NCBI GenBank assembly: GCA_022711755.1
Contig: JAKLEA010000002.1
Span: forward strand, 124,001-188,000
Source of the DNA: Planctomycetota bacterium
GTDB taxonomy: Bacteria > Planctomycetota > Brocadiia > SM23-32 > JAKLEA01
DNA: 64,000 bases
Reading direction: 5' to 3'
Of this stretch, positions 1-8,414 are shown in pieces. A program made the translations under genes and the position numbers. The notes beneath the pieces were generated by a model that worked only from the letters and a program-made list of their open reading frames with translations, was not told the origin of the DNA and ran no database searches. The stretch's first letter is position 1. Every line of letters begins with the position of its first letter.

Positions 1-200
1 ATGATGTAGTTTGCTCGTTGCCTTTTTTCGATGTTAATGATTTTCCCCGCGCAAAGCACCTCGCATTCTTCCATCATCTCTTTCCATGATCGGACTTTTA
101 ATTCGAATCGGTACTCCTGATTCTCCGCGAATGACTTGGTGGATGACACTAGTAATAATTGAAAAGCCAACAAAAGAATAGTGATTATCATCTTAATCAT
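1..200 (-). CDS. Secreted or membrane-anchored protein, 5' part only
   Basis: An open frame starts at the ATG at 200 and runs off the left edge without a stop, giving 66 codons. The product begins MIKMIITILLLAFQLLLVSS and continues with a polar stretch, so a positively charged N-terminus followed by a hydrophobic core makes a good signal peptide with likely cleavage near residue 26 (SFA-EN). The mature part seen here is charged (EYRFELKVRSWKEMMEECEV) and has two cysteines. No family is recognisable from this fragment. The codons are clearly more AT-rich than in the neighbouring genes, which could mean foreign origin or a poorly expressed lineage-specific gene. No strong ribosome binding site is visible. 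Confidence 0.6.
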   Translation of the reverse strand, partial: MIKMIITILLLAFQLLLVSSTKSFAENQEYRFELKVRSWKEMMEECEVLCAGKIINIEKRQRANYI

Positions 201-556
201 TATTTTATTTACCTGTGGCATCTGATACTAGGGACATTCACCCTTTTCTGCGGTCGCTCGAACATGGGCGGCCCGCCGTAAGGGGATGCAGTTGCCGGGC
301 AAGCCTCCCTTCCCATTCGGTAATGAAATAGCCTTCCGCTCTGACGATCCCATCGCGTCCATCTCAGCCTCTCCCGGTCAATTTGTCCTTCGCCGCCCGG
401 CCCCAACCGGAATGACCCGGTCACATGTATATATTATTCCCACGCGCGACGGGGCGACGTCAAGCGAAATATGATTCTGGGGGTAACAGGTAACCGGTCA
501 CTGAACGGCGCGGACCTGTCGGTTTTGGATTGCGCAGGCACGACTGCGCTTTCCAT

Positions 557-575
557 CGCGAATCTTCGATTCGCG
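557..575. repeat. Palindromic hairpin
   Basis: CGCGAATC, loop TTC, GATTCGCG: a perfect 8-bp stem with a 3-base loop in non-coding DNA. It could be a REP-like element. Confidence 0.5.
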
Positions 576-617
576 CCGCCGGCATGACGGCGCGATCCTT
601 GACCGTCCCGGAGCCTT

Positions 618-639
618 CCGGCGAATCATGCTTCGCCGG
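618..639. repeat. Palindromic hairpin
   Basis: CCGGCGAA, loop TCATGC, TTCGCCGG: a perfect 8-bp stem lying between the other two hairpins of this interval. Confidence 0.5.
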
Positions 640-640
640 G

Positions 641-677
641 AAAAAGCGGCGTCGCGCTTTTCAAGCGCGCTGACGCC
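641..677 (-). terminator. Probable terminator of the amidohydrolase gene
   Basis: Read on the minus strand, GGCGTC, a 3-base bulge AGC, GCGCTT, loop GAA, AAGCGC, GACGCC forms a 12-bp stem, followed by GC and five T. It lies about 100 bases after the stop codon at 779. Confidence 0.6.
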
Positions 678-778
678 GCACTCCAAAATCTCGCGCCCGT
701 CACAGACCCATTACTTCTGGGGCATCAGGCATCAGTCTGATGAATTGCTCAAGATTGAATACGCTGTTCGATTTCGCA

Positions 779-2515
779 TCAATCCTTGTGCCGTATCAGT
801 TGTCCTGCCCTGGGCGACGGATTATATCTGTTCCCGTCCACTACGTGCCGCCCGTTGATGAAGACGTGCTCGATGCCGACGGGGAACTGCTCCGGTTTTC
901 GGAACGTCGCCGGGGAGTCAATGCGGTCCCAGTCGAAGACTACGATATCCGCGTGGCAGCCCTCGGCTATTCTGCCCCGGCCTTTCAGCCGGAAATGCTC
1001 CGCCACAAGGCCGGTGGACTTCCTTATCGCGGTCTCAAGCGGCAGCATCCGCTTCCCCCGCGCGTATTTGCCCAGGAACTGCGGATAGCACCCGTAGAAC
1101 AGGCGCGACGGCATGCCCATGCCCATCAGTATCGCGTCGGTCGAGATCATCACGTCCGGATGCCTGAGGCCGGCGTAGAAGGAACGTTCCGTGAATCGGT
1201 CGTCCGGCTCGCCGAGACTCTCGAATACGATGACGTGCCCGTGCTCCTCAAGCAGCAGATCGCAGGCGGCCTCGATGGGGTGAACCCCGCGTTCCCTTGC
1301 GATCTCCATGAGGCTGACGCCCTCGTATCGTTTGTTCTTCTCAGAGCCGACGGCCATGATTCTGGCGCATTCCCAGCCCATGAGCTTGAACAGGTTCAGG
1401 GACCACGTGTCGCCCTCGATGTGCGGCCAGATCATCTTTCCGTTCTCGATGCATCGCCTGATCCGCAACCGCGCCTGCGGGTCGGCTATTCGCTCAATGA
1501 TCTGATCCCGCCCGCCCTCCAGAACCCACGGCGGGAAGAAGGCGAGCAGGTGGGTGAAGCCGCAGGCGGAGGGCATGATGTCCATGCCCACGTTCACGCC
1601 CTGTTCTCTTGCCTTCATCATCTGCTCGATGGGCTTGCGGATCGGCCTCTCTATCGGCACGGGGGCCACCCACCACCGGGACAGCGATATCAATCCGCGT
1701 GCCAGCATTCTCAAAGCCGGACCGAAAGGCCCGGCGTCGGGTATGGCGAAGATGTGCGAGACCTGGCCGCGTATCCCGTTCTCGCGGGACACGGTGATGA
1801 CCTCGTCAACGGCCTGCTTGAGCGTCGTTTCCGAATAACTGCGCAGGTGCGATGTGAAGATCGCGTCGTGTTTTTTCAGGACCTTGCCAAGCTCGACCAG
1901 TTCGCTCGTGTCGCTCTGGCTGCCGGGGATGTACTGAAGGCCGGTGGAGAGGCCGATCGCGCCCTCCTCGATGGCCTGGTCCAGCGCCTTTGACATTCCG
2001 GCAATCTCGTCCTTTGTCGCATAACGCATTATCTGGCCGATTTCGTTGATGCGCAGGACGCCGTGCGGCGCCAGTATCGCAGCGTTCATCGCCATGCCGC
2101 GTTTTTCCAGCGTGTCCAGAAACCCGCCCATGCTCGACCAGACGATGTCCTTCTCGAAATCCAGCTTTGTGAAGACCTCGATGTAGGCCTCGACGGACTG
2201 GCGGTGCTTGTCGCCCAGCGGGGCCAGGGCCATCCCGCAATTGCCGCCGATGAAGGTGGTGATGCCTTGCCGCGCGAGGGGTTCGAGCAGTTTGTCGTGG
2301 TCGTGCCTGAAGATTGAGAGGTCGGCGTGCGAATGCGGATCAATGAATCCCGGGCAGACGACTTTCCTGTCCGCCTCAATGGTTTCGGCGGACTGGGGAT
2401 TTTCGGCGCGTCCGACGAGGGTGATCATGCCCTGCGCGACGCCCACATCGGCGCGGAAGCCGGGCTTGCCGCTTCCATCAATCACAGTTCCGTTCTTTAT
2501 CAGGAGATCGAACAT
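779..2515 (-). CDS. D-aminoacylase / N-acyl-D-amino-acid deacylase family amidohydrolase
   Basis: The 578-residue product belongs to the amidohydrolase superfamily, D-aminoacylase branch, whose members remove acyl groups from N-acyl-D-amino acids with a zinc centre. It begins MFDLLIKNGTVIDGSG, the usual beta-sandwich start, and the metal-binding motif GFIDPHSHADLS follows at about residue 57-68. Further family blocks are GGNCGMALAPLG, HLRSYSE and a C-terminal GRIAEGCHADIVVFD with the HVFINGRHVVDG ending. Length is normal for the family. I chose the ATG at 2515 because the family domain starts directly there; an upstream in-frame ATG would add 45 residues of unrelated composition. A GGAG lies about 12 bases upstream. 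The gene follows the single-pass protein gene at 2610-3476 by 94 bases. Substrate is not determined; dihydroorotase-like or dipeptidase activities are alternatives. Confidence 0.9.
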   Translation of the reverse strand: MFDLLIKNGTVIDGSGKPGFRADVGVAQGMITLVGRAENPQSAETIEADRKVVCPGFIDPHSHADLSIFRHDHDKLLEPLARQGITTFIGGNCGMALAPLGDKHRQSVEAYIEVFTKLDFEKDIVWSSMGGFLDTLEKRGMAMNAAILAPHGVLRINEIGQIMRYATKDEIAGMSKALDQAIEEGAIGLSTGLQYIPGSQSDTSELVELGKVLKKHDAIFTSHLRSYSETTLKQAVDEVITVSRENGIRGQVSHIFAIPDAGPFGPALRMLARGLISLSRWWVAPVPIERPIRKPIEQMMKAREQGVNVGMDIMPSACGFTHLLAFFPPWVLEGGRDQIIERIADPQARLRIRRCIENGKMIWPHIEGDTWSLNLFKLMGWECARIMAVGSEKNKRYEGVSLMEIARERGVHPIEAACDLLLEEHGHVIVFESLGEPDDRFTERSFYAGLRHPDVMISTDAILMGMGMPSRLFYGCYPQFLGKYARGKRMLPLETAIRKSTGLVAEHFRLKGRGRIAEGCHADIVVFDWDRIDSPATFRKPEQFPVGIEHVFINGRHVVDGNRYNPSPRAGQLIRHKD

Positions 2516-2609
2516 GTGACCGCATCTCCGAAAAAGTCCTTGTTTCAATGCGCCTGATAATCCGGATTGCGCGGGCATCGTGCGGAGAAGCCGCGTTTTC
2601 AGGCAAATC

Positions 2610-3476
2610 TTATTTTCCGCCCGCCGCGGTCTTTGCCGCCCTGCGCTCATGGGAACGCGCGATCAGCGCCTTGCGGTACTGCTCGCCCAGCGCCTTCAAT
2701 TCATCGGGCAGGTCCGGGGGGTATATCCCGAAGTCGTCCTGTTTTGCCGGCGCCGGAGCCGCCTGCGCATTTCCCGCGCCGCCTGCGGCAGCTACCGCGC
2801 TGTCATCCTTCTCCTTCTGCTGCTTGAAGGAGTTGTAGAGCCTGATGAGCAGCTTTTCGATCTGACGCCGCACGAAGTCGTTCTGCGACGCTTTGTTTTC
2901 CGCCGCGAACTCATCGAGTTGCCTGTCCAACGCGGCCTGCCTCTCCGATTCGGGCAGCTTGCTGTAAAGGTAGGCGCTGCGGATGAAGCGCCATTGCCGA
3001 TATCGCATGTACGGCTTGCCCAGCGCGTAGCGCTCTTCGGAGGAGAGGAGGAGGACGTCAAACAGGAACGGCGGATCATGGATCAGGCGGTCCATTTCAA
3101 TATCGGAAAGCGTGGGCAATCGTTCAGCCAATTTTGAGAGGGTCTTCCCGCGTTCCTCGGGGGAAAGACCCTTGAGAGCGTCAGGTTTGACGGCAGCCCT
3201 GACCTCATCCAGCGTGATCGGTATTCTTTCGACGTCCAGGTATTCCGCGCCGGGGAGCTTTTCCGCGGAGGCGGTATCGGTCGGACGGGCTGCGTCCGGG
3301 GGCGGGCGAACGGGGTCGGGCATCCGCGAGAGATGGACGAGGGCGTATAGCGCAATCGCAACGGGAACCATGCACAGGATAAGGAGGACGGCTGCGATGC
3401 GTCGCCAGCGCCGCTTGTGAGGCGGGGATGCTGTCGCGGCGGCGTTATCATCCATGTTGTCTTGTTCTCTGCTCAT
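2610..3476 (-). CDS. Single-pass membrane protein, unknown function
   Basis: The product has 288 residues if the ATG at 3476 is used; an in-frame ATG 36 codons upstream is possible but the extra sequence looks non-coding. After a basic cytoplasmic stretch (KRRWRR) comes one hydrophobic segment (IAAVLLILCMVPVAIALYALV, about residues 27-47) and then a proline-rich linker. The rest is helical and charged, with segments such as LSPEERGKTLSKLAERLPTL and RQIEKLLIRLYNSF, and an Ala/Gly-rich low-complexity stretch near the C-terminus. This arrangement suggests an anchored extracytoplasmic helical domain. I do not recognise a family. It precedes the amidohydrolase gene on the same strand, but the 94-base gap leaves co-transcription open. 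Confidence 0.7.
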   Translation of the reverse strand: MSREQDNMDDNAAATASPPHKRRWRRIAAVLLILCMVPVAIALYALVHLSRMPDPVRPPPDAARPTDTASAEKLPGAEYLDVERIPITLDEVRAAVKPDALKGLSPEERGKTLSKLAERLPTLSDIEMDRLIHDPPFLFDVLLLSSEERYALGKPYMRYRQWRFIRSAYLYSKLPESERQAALDRQLDEFAAENKASQNDFVRRQIEKLLIRLYNSFKQQKEKDDSAVAAAGGAGNAQAAPAPAKQDDFGIYPPDLPDELKALGEQYRKALIARSHERRAAKTAAGGK

Positions 3477-3600
3477 GCCGGATTGTTCACGGTGTCGCGC
3501 CCGGGATGCCGGAGCAAAGAAGCATATTATCGCCCGTTCTCTCCGGCGGCCATAGAAAAGCAGGTCTCCGCAGGGAATGCGCAAAGGGATGCTGGTTTTC

Positions 3601-3700
3601 GTATCCGGTCAGTGAAGGGAGCGTTTATATGCCAGCCACTCGTAGGGGCGGGTTTGAAACCCGCCCCTACGCTGCCACGCGCCCGTGACTGACGCCGTAC
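3601..3700. repeat. Dispersed 100-bp repeat, copy 1
   Basis: This segment recurs at 47485-47585 with only three substitutions and one single-base indel. Its core is a perfect inverted repeat, TAGGGGCGGGT / ACCCGCCCCTA around a TTGAA-type loop, so it can fold as a stem-loop on either strand. It lies in non-coding DNA between divergent genes. The rest of the interval 3477-3935 holds only a further small hairpin (GCCGCGC, GTT, GCGCGGC at 3839-3855). Confidence 0.85.
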
Positions 3701-3935
3701 TGGTTTTCACGGATTTCGCTTGAAGCCGTCCGCCCCGTTCGCTAATCTATTGCGCCGTACTGTAGACCAAGCGAAATCGAGAACCGCAATCTTTCAAAAT
3801 TGCGCGTCGCTCCCGATTCGCTTCTCCCAGTATCCGGCGCCGCGCGTTGCGCGGCAGATTCCGGGTTACGCCGGCTGGCAGGCAATCCTGCTCTAATACA
3901 TGCCGGGGTTTTTCGGTGACGAAGGAGCAACTGTC

Positions 3936-6581
3936 ATGTCCCTGAAGGTGAAAGGCACTTTGTTCGGCGCAATTGCGGCGATGCTGTCGCTGACCACCGC
4001 CTGCGCGTGGGCGGGAGAGACCGCCGGAGCAGCGACCCTCAAAACCCCAGCCATCTGGTGGGTCGCCCCTATAGGGGCCGCCCTGGCCCTGGTCATGGCT
4101 TACGTGTGCTACACCCTGATGAAGAAGGCGCCAGAGGGCGATCCCGAGATGATTGAGATCGCCGCGGCCGTCAAGCAGGGAGCCAACGCCTACCTGAACA
4201 GACAATACAAGATCGTGACAATCGTCTTCATCATCCTTGTCCTGCTGTTCTCATTCCTGGCCTTCGGCCTGGGAGTGCAGAACAAGTTTGTGCCGATAGC
4301 CTTCCTGACGGGCGGTTTCTTCTCCGGTCTGGCCGGCTTCATCGGCATGCGCACGGCCACATCCGCCAGCAACCGCACTGCCTGCGGAGCAAGGGAAAGC
4401 CTGGACAGAGGCCTGAAGGTCGCCTTCCGCTCCGGCGCAGTCATGGGCCTCACAGTCGTCGGCCTGGGGCTTGTTGACATCAGTGTCTGGTACCTGCTAT
4501 TGAATTACCTGTATGACAACGGCATAGCGTTCGTTACCGGCTACGGCTCGTTCGACCCGTCCTTCCTGACAGACGAGTTCTGGGTCGAATCCAAGATGGT
4601 TGACATCACGACAACCATGATCACGTTCGGAATGGGCGCTTCGACTCAGGCCCTCTTCGCCCGCGTCGGCGGCGGCATTTACACCAAGGCAGCTGACGTC
4701 GGAGCAGACCTGGTCGGCAAGGTTGAGGCCGGCATACCCGAAGACGACCCGCGCAACCCAGCGACCATAGCCGATAACGTCGGTGACAACGTCGGCGACG
4801 TGGCCGGCATGGGCGCGGACCTCTACGAATCCTACTGCGGCGCCATTCTGGCGACCGCCGCTCTGGGCGCTGCCGCCTGGAAGACGATGGGCATCAAGGG
4901 AGTCATTGCCCCGATGGTCATCGCCGGCATTGGCAACATCATTTCCGCCTTAGCCATCTTCGCCGTGAGGACCGAGGAAGGCGCGACGCAGAAGAACCTG
5001 CTGGCGGCGCTGGCCAGGGGCGTGAACATCGCGGCTGGGGGGATATTCCTCGCAAGCGGCGCGGTCTGTTATTACATGATCCCGCGCGAGAACGGCCTGT
5101 GGTGGAGGGTGTTCATAGCCATGTGCGCCGGCCTGTTGGGCGGCTGGATCATCGGAAAGGCTACCGAATACTTTACCAGCGACGAATATCCGCCGACCAA
5201 GGGCATCGCCGAACAGTCCAAATTCGGCCCGGCCACGGTCATCATTGACGGTATCGCGGTCGGAATGCAGTCCACGTGGATTCCGGTCGTCACGCTGGGC
5301 GCGGCCATCCTGATCGCCTTCTTCGTTCCCGGTTCTGCGGGCGAAGGCCTTGACGTTCGGATGGGTCTCTACGGCGTCAGCCTCGCCGCTGTCGGAATGT
5401 TGGCCACGCTGGGCATCACGCTGGCCACCGACGCATACGGCCCGATCGCCGACAACGCGGGCGGCAACGCGGAAATGACCCACCAGAAGCCGGAAGTGCG
5501 TCAGCGCACGGACGCGCTGGACTCGCTGGGCAACACGACCGCCGCCACCGGCAAGGGCTTTGCAATCGGCTCCGCCGCCCTGACGGCGCTGGCCCTGCTG
5601 GCCGCCTACATCGAAGAGGTGAAAATCTACGGCGCCAAGTATGCCCCCGCCGCCGAAGTCTACACCTACAAGCCGGTGAAGACCTCCCCGGTGGTCTTCT
5701 TCAACAAGAAGACCAAGGATGCCGACCAGGTCTACATGGTTGTTGAAAAGGCTCGCCAGGCTTACACCGCCGAGAAGTTCACCGCTCTTGCGGCGGGACT
5801 AAGCGGCGAGGCGGCCCTCGGCAAAGCGACCGAAACGCTGGCGGCGACAATCAATGCCCTGCCGAAGCTGGAGGACGGCCAGGACCGCGGGCAATGCACC
5901 CCCGCCATAGCTAAAATGCTGCTTGAAGCGGAAGAGATCACAACCTTCCGCCAGGCCGAGATGGCGCATTATGTCAAGGCGTATGACATCAGCCTGCTCA
6001 ACCCGCTGGTTGTGGTAGGCATCTTCATCGGCTCAATGATGGTGTTCATATTCTGCTCCATGACACTGAAGGCTGTGGGGCGAGCGGCAGGCGCAATGGT
6101 CGGCGAGGTGCGCCGCCAGTTCAAGGAACATCCGGGCATCATGGAAGGCAAGGAGAAGCCCGACTACGCCAGTTGCGTGGCGATCAGCACGGCGGGCGCG
6201 CAGAGGGAAATGCTGGTTCCCAGCCTGATGGCCATCGTCATTCCGATCGTGGGCGGCATGGTTCTCGGCGTGGCCGGCATCATGGGCCTACTGATGGGCG
6301 GCATGGCGACCGGATTCGTCGTTGCCGTCTTCATGGCCTCGGCGGGCGGCGCATGGGATAATGCCAAGAAGTTCATCGAAAGAGGCAACTTCGGCGGTAA
6401 ACGCTCCGATCCGCACAAGGCGGCCGTCGTCGGCGACACTGTCGGCGACCCGTTCAAGGACACGTCAGGGCCGTCCCTGAACATCCTGATAAAGCTCATG
6501 AGCATGGTCGCCATCGTCAGCGCGGGAGTTGTTGTCAGATACTCCCCGATGATCGCCGAAATGATTGGACTGGGCGGCTAG
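3936..6581 (+). CDS. hppA: Membrane-bound ion-pumping pyrophosphatase (HppA), K+-dependent type
   Basis: The 881-residue polytopic protein hydrolyses pyrophosphate and pumps H+ or Na+ out of the cytoplasm. Signature motifs are all present: [20 protein letters not shown] and DNVGDNVGD at about 254-288, DNAGGNAEM near 506, and [15 protein letters not shown] near the C-terminus. The [10 protein letters not shown] motif (532-541) has Ala where K+-independent enzymes have Lys, which points to the K+-dependent class. The N-terminus looks like a signal peptide before the first core helix. Unusually, about 100 extra residues (roughly 559-683, Lys/Glu/Ala-rich) are inserted between two core helices, making the protein longer than the usual 670-770. 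The ATG at 3936 is preceded by GAAGGAG; an in-frame ATG 12 codons upstream is less likely. Confidence 0.97.
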   Translation: MSLKVKGTLFGAIAAMLSLTTACAWAGETAGAATLKTPAIWWVAPIGAALALVMAYVCYTLMKKAPEGDPEMIEIAAAVKQGANAYLNRQYKIVTIVFIILVLLFSFLAFGLGVQNKFVPIAFLTGGFFSGLAGFIGMRTATSASNRTACGARESLDRGLKVAFRSGAVMGLTVVGLGLVDISVWYLLLNYLYDNGIAFVTGYGSFDPSFLTDEFWVESKMVDITTTMITFGMGASTQALFARVGGGIYTKAADVGADLVGKVEAGIPEDDPRNPATIADNVGDNVGDVAGMGADLYESYCGAILATAALGAAAWKTMGIKGVIAPMVIAGIGNIISALAIFAVRTEEGATQKNLLAALARGVNIAAGGIFLASGAVCYYMIPRENGLWWRVFIAMCAGLLGGWIIGKATEYFTSDEYPPTKGIAEQSKFGPATVIIDGIAVGMQSTWIPVVTLGAAILIAFFVPGSAGEGLDVRMGLYGVSLAAVGMLATLGITLATDAYGPIADNAGGNAEMTHQKPEVRQRTDALDSLGNTTAATGKGFAIGSAALTALALLAAYIEEVKIYGAKYAPAAEVYTYKPVKTSPVVFFNKKTKDADQVYMVVEKARQAYTAEKFTALAAGLSGEAALGKATETLAATINALPKLEDGQDRGQCTPAIAKMLLEAEEITTFRQAEMAHYVKAYDISLLNPLVVVGIFIGSMMVFIFCSMTLKAVGRAAGAMVGEVRRQFKEHPGIMEGKEKPDYASCVAISTAGAQREMLVPSLMAIVIPIVGGMVLGVAGIMGLLMGGMATGFVVAVFMASAGGAWDNAKKFIERGNFGGKRSDPHKAAVVGDTVGDPFKDTSGPSLNILIKLMSMVAIVSAGVVVRYSPMIAEMIGLGG

Positions 6582-6621
6582 TTCCGACGCCGCGGTTAAT
6601 ACCGTCGGAATGTTGAGGTAT

Positions 6622-6664
6622 AAAGAAATCGGCGCTTGTCATTGCGGCAGGCGCCGATTTCTTT
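6622..6664. terminator. Bidirectional terminator between hppA and the 6840 gene
   Basis: AAAGAAATCGGCGC and GCGCCGATTTCTTT form a perfect 14-bp stem with a 15-base loop. A/T-rich stem ends give a U-run in either direction, suiting the two convergent genes. Confidence 0.85.
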
Positions 6665-6839
6665 GTACTCGGAGTAGTGGGGGTAGCACAGTGGACGAAA
6701 GATACCTCTATGTGATCGCATAAACCCGTGGAGATCGCTCTTGTTCGGCCCTCCTCCGGCCTCTAACGAGTCCACCTCCCCCCATTTTCCGCGCAACGCG
6801 CGTAAAATTGGGGGAGGACGCGCGCAAGTTCGAGTCGCG

Positions 6840-7664
6840 TTACGCGTCGGCCCGTTTCCCGATATGCGCCGGCACTGCCGACGCCAGCCAGACCATGAAC
6901 GCGAACAGCGTATAGATCATGATATTTTCCCAGAGCGGGAAGGAATACCGCGTATTAAGGGCTTCCGACCAGTGGCTGCCGATTGTCCGCCCAGCCGCCT
7001 TCGCCGCAGCCTTCATGTCCGCGTAGACGAACTCCCACTTGAGCAGGAAATACAAAGTTGTCGAGAATACGCTCAGATACAGGGCATAGGGAAGGGCCAG
7101 CCGTTTGCCGTCAAGAAACCTCCGCCCCCCGAAGGGCATCCACCGGAACCAGTCCTTCAGAACGAGCAGGCCATACCACGGAATGCCCAGACCGAAACCG
7201 ATGAAGGCCATCGCAGCCACCTTCTGATGGACGTGGGTCCATTCGATCTTCCCGATGATCCGCCCGTGCGCCTCCGGGAAAACGCCTACGAGGAACATGC
7301 CGGCGCATCCGCCAATGAAAAGCAGCGTCCCCGGCCACACGGCCCACGGCGAGGCGGCGGCGAATCGCCGGTGCAGGTAGAGCATGATCGGAATGAAGGC
7401 CGTCCCCTGGAATATCATCGCAATCGTCAGCAGGAACCACGCGGGGGGATTATGCCTGGGGTCGAAACTGCCCATGAAGCTGAACGTGTGCGTCATTATG
7501 GAAAACCTGTTCTGCGGCGGATAGAAGAGCCGGCACGCGAAGATCAGTCCCCAGAATATCACGCTCAACAGCACAAGGTGAGTTCTCAGTTCATCGGGGC
7601 TGAAATCGCCCTTCAGCCAGCGACGCGCGGTGCCGGATGGCGATAGGGAGGCGTCCTCGATCAT
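6840..7664 (-). CDS. Integral membrane protein, DUF998-like
   Basis: The 274-residue product has about six or seven hydrophobic segments, for example LVLLSVIFWGLIFACRLF, FLLTIAMIFQGTAFIPIMLY, LLFIGGCAGMFLVGVFP and ENIMIYTLFAFMVWLASAVP. The pattern FSFMGSFD near the first loop and the GxxG spacing GGCAGMFLVGVFPE resemble the DUF998 / Frag1-like membrane families, but I cannot confirm this by eye. Start ATG at 7664 follows a GGAG 11-12 bases upstream; an in-frame start 61 codons further up would overlap the preceding gene and gives non-protein-like sequence. It is the last gene of a minus-strand group with the 7690-8367 and 8415-11324 genes, 25 bases after the former. Confidence 0.75.
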   Translation of the reverse strand: MIEDASLSPSGTARRWLKGDFSPDELRTHLVLLSVIFWGLIFACRLFYPPQNRFSIMTHTFSFMGSFDPRHNPPAWFLLTIAMIFQGTAFIPIMLYLHRRFAAASPWAVWPGTLLFIGGCAGMFLVGVFPEAHGRIIGKIEWTHVHQKVAAMAFIGFGLGIPWYGLLVLKDWFRWMPFGGRRFLDGKRLALPYALYLSVFSTTLYFLLKWEFVYADMKAAAKAAGRTIGSHWSEALNTRYSFPLWENIMIYTLFAFMVWLASAVPAHIGKRADA

Positions 7665-7689
7665 GCGGGTATGCTCCGGTAATGCCAGG

Positions 7690-8367
7690 TTAGGAATCTT
7701 TCTGCGGCGGTTTGCGCGGGTTGTCCCAGTTGCGGGCGCCGCGGACGTCGTCAAACAGCCATTTGAGCCTGATCGCGTCGTCCCGGTAGAAGCGCAGCAT
7801 GTCCTCGGAATGATTTGCCACGTCGCGGGATTTCTCGGCGATCTCATGGAGTCTGCGTCCGGTCTTGGGAATTTCCCCCGGCTTTCCGGAAATCTCCTTC
7901 CGCAGTCTTTGCAGGTTGCGCTTCGCTCCTGCGTAGTCGGATTTTTCTCGCGCCTCCAGGGACTTCGCGATCTTCATCACCTTTCGGGCGAATTCGGAGT
8001 AGCGGGCGCGCCGGCGTTTCATGCGATCAAACATGTATTCCATGTCGTCAAGCATCTGCATGCAGTGCGCGATCTCCTCATCGCTCAACGGCTCGCCCCT
8101 TTCGAAAAGCTCGTTCAGGCGGTTCACGTTGCTGCAGATATCATGAAAGACCGTCTGGCGATCCGCTGATGCCGAAGAGTCGGAGACGTAGCTTCCGTCA
8201 ACGTGGCGCACGGTCGGCAGGACCATCTCGCCGCCGTCCTCCCAGATGAGCAGGGGCGGCTCATTGTGTCCGCGCTCGACGATGTGCGCCTGACCACGGG
8301 CAATCTCGCGCAGCACCGCGCTTCTGTGCGGCTCCGGCGGGAGCCAGCGATTCAGTTCTTCCTTCAT
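7690..8367 (-). CDS. Helical coiled-coil protein, unknown function
   Basis: This 225-residue soluble protein has no signal peptide or membrane segment. Its first 60 residues include a short beta-rich part (PPLLIWEDGGEMVLPTVRHV) and the remainder is charged and helical, with heptad-like runs around residues 90-215 such as MQMLDDMEYMFDRMKRRRAR and NLQRLRKEISGKPGEI. No catalytic motif is apparent and I do not recognise the family. The ATG at 8367 has GGGAGAGG upstream. It sits 47 bases downstream of the alpha-galactosidase-like gene and 25 bases upstream of the DUF998-like membrane protein gene, so the three are probably co-transcribed, though no functional link is obvious. Confidence 0.7.
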   Translation of the reverse strand: MKEELNRWLPPEPHRSAVLREIARGQAHIVERGHNEPPLLIWEDGGEMVLPTVRHVDGSYVSDSSASADRQTVFHDICSNVNRLNELFERGEPLSDEEIAHCMQMLDDMEYMFDRMKRRRARYSEFARKVMKIAKSLEAREKSDYAGAKRNLQRLRKEISGKPGEIPKTGRRLHEIAEKSRDVANHSEDMLRFYRDDAIRLKWLFDDVRGARNWDNPRKPPQKDS

Positions 8368-8414
8368 TCATCCTCTCCCGATGCCTTCATCCCGCTCAAC
8401 GCGCGGGGGGCGCG

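Larger units (their letters stand above)
201..778. other. Intergenic region with three strong palindromes
   Basis: I see no credible gene in these 578 bases; the short open frames have poor codon character. The right half holds three perfect hairpins at 557-575, 618-639 and 648-677. The last can serve as terminator of the minus-strand amidohydrolase gene. Confidence 0.6.

Noticed and set aside
740..1993. A 417-codon open frame on the plus strand
   Set aside because: It lies fully opposite the amidohydrolase gene, whose protein shows clear family motifs. Long antisense frames are expected in GC-rich coding DNA.
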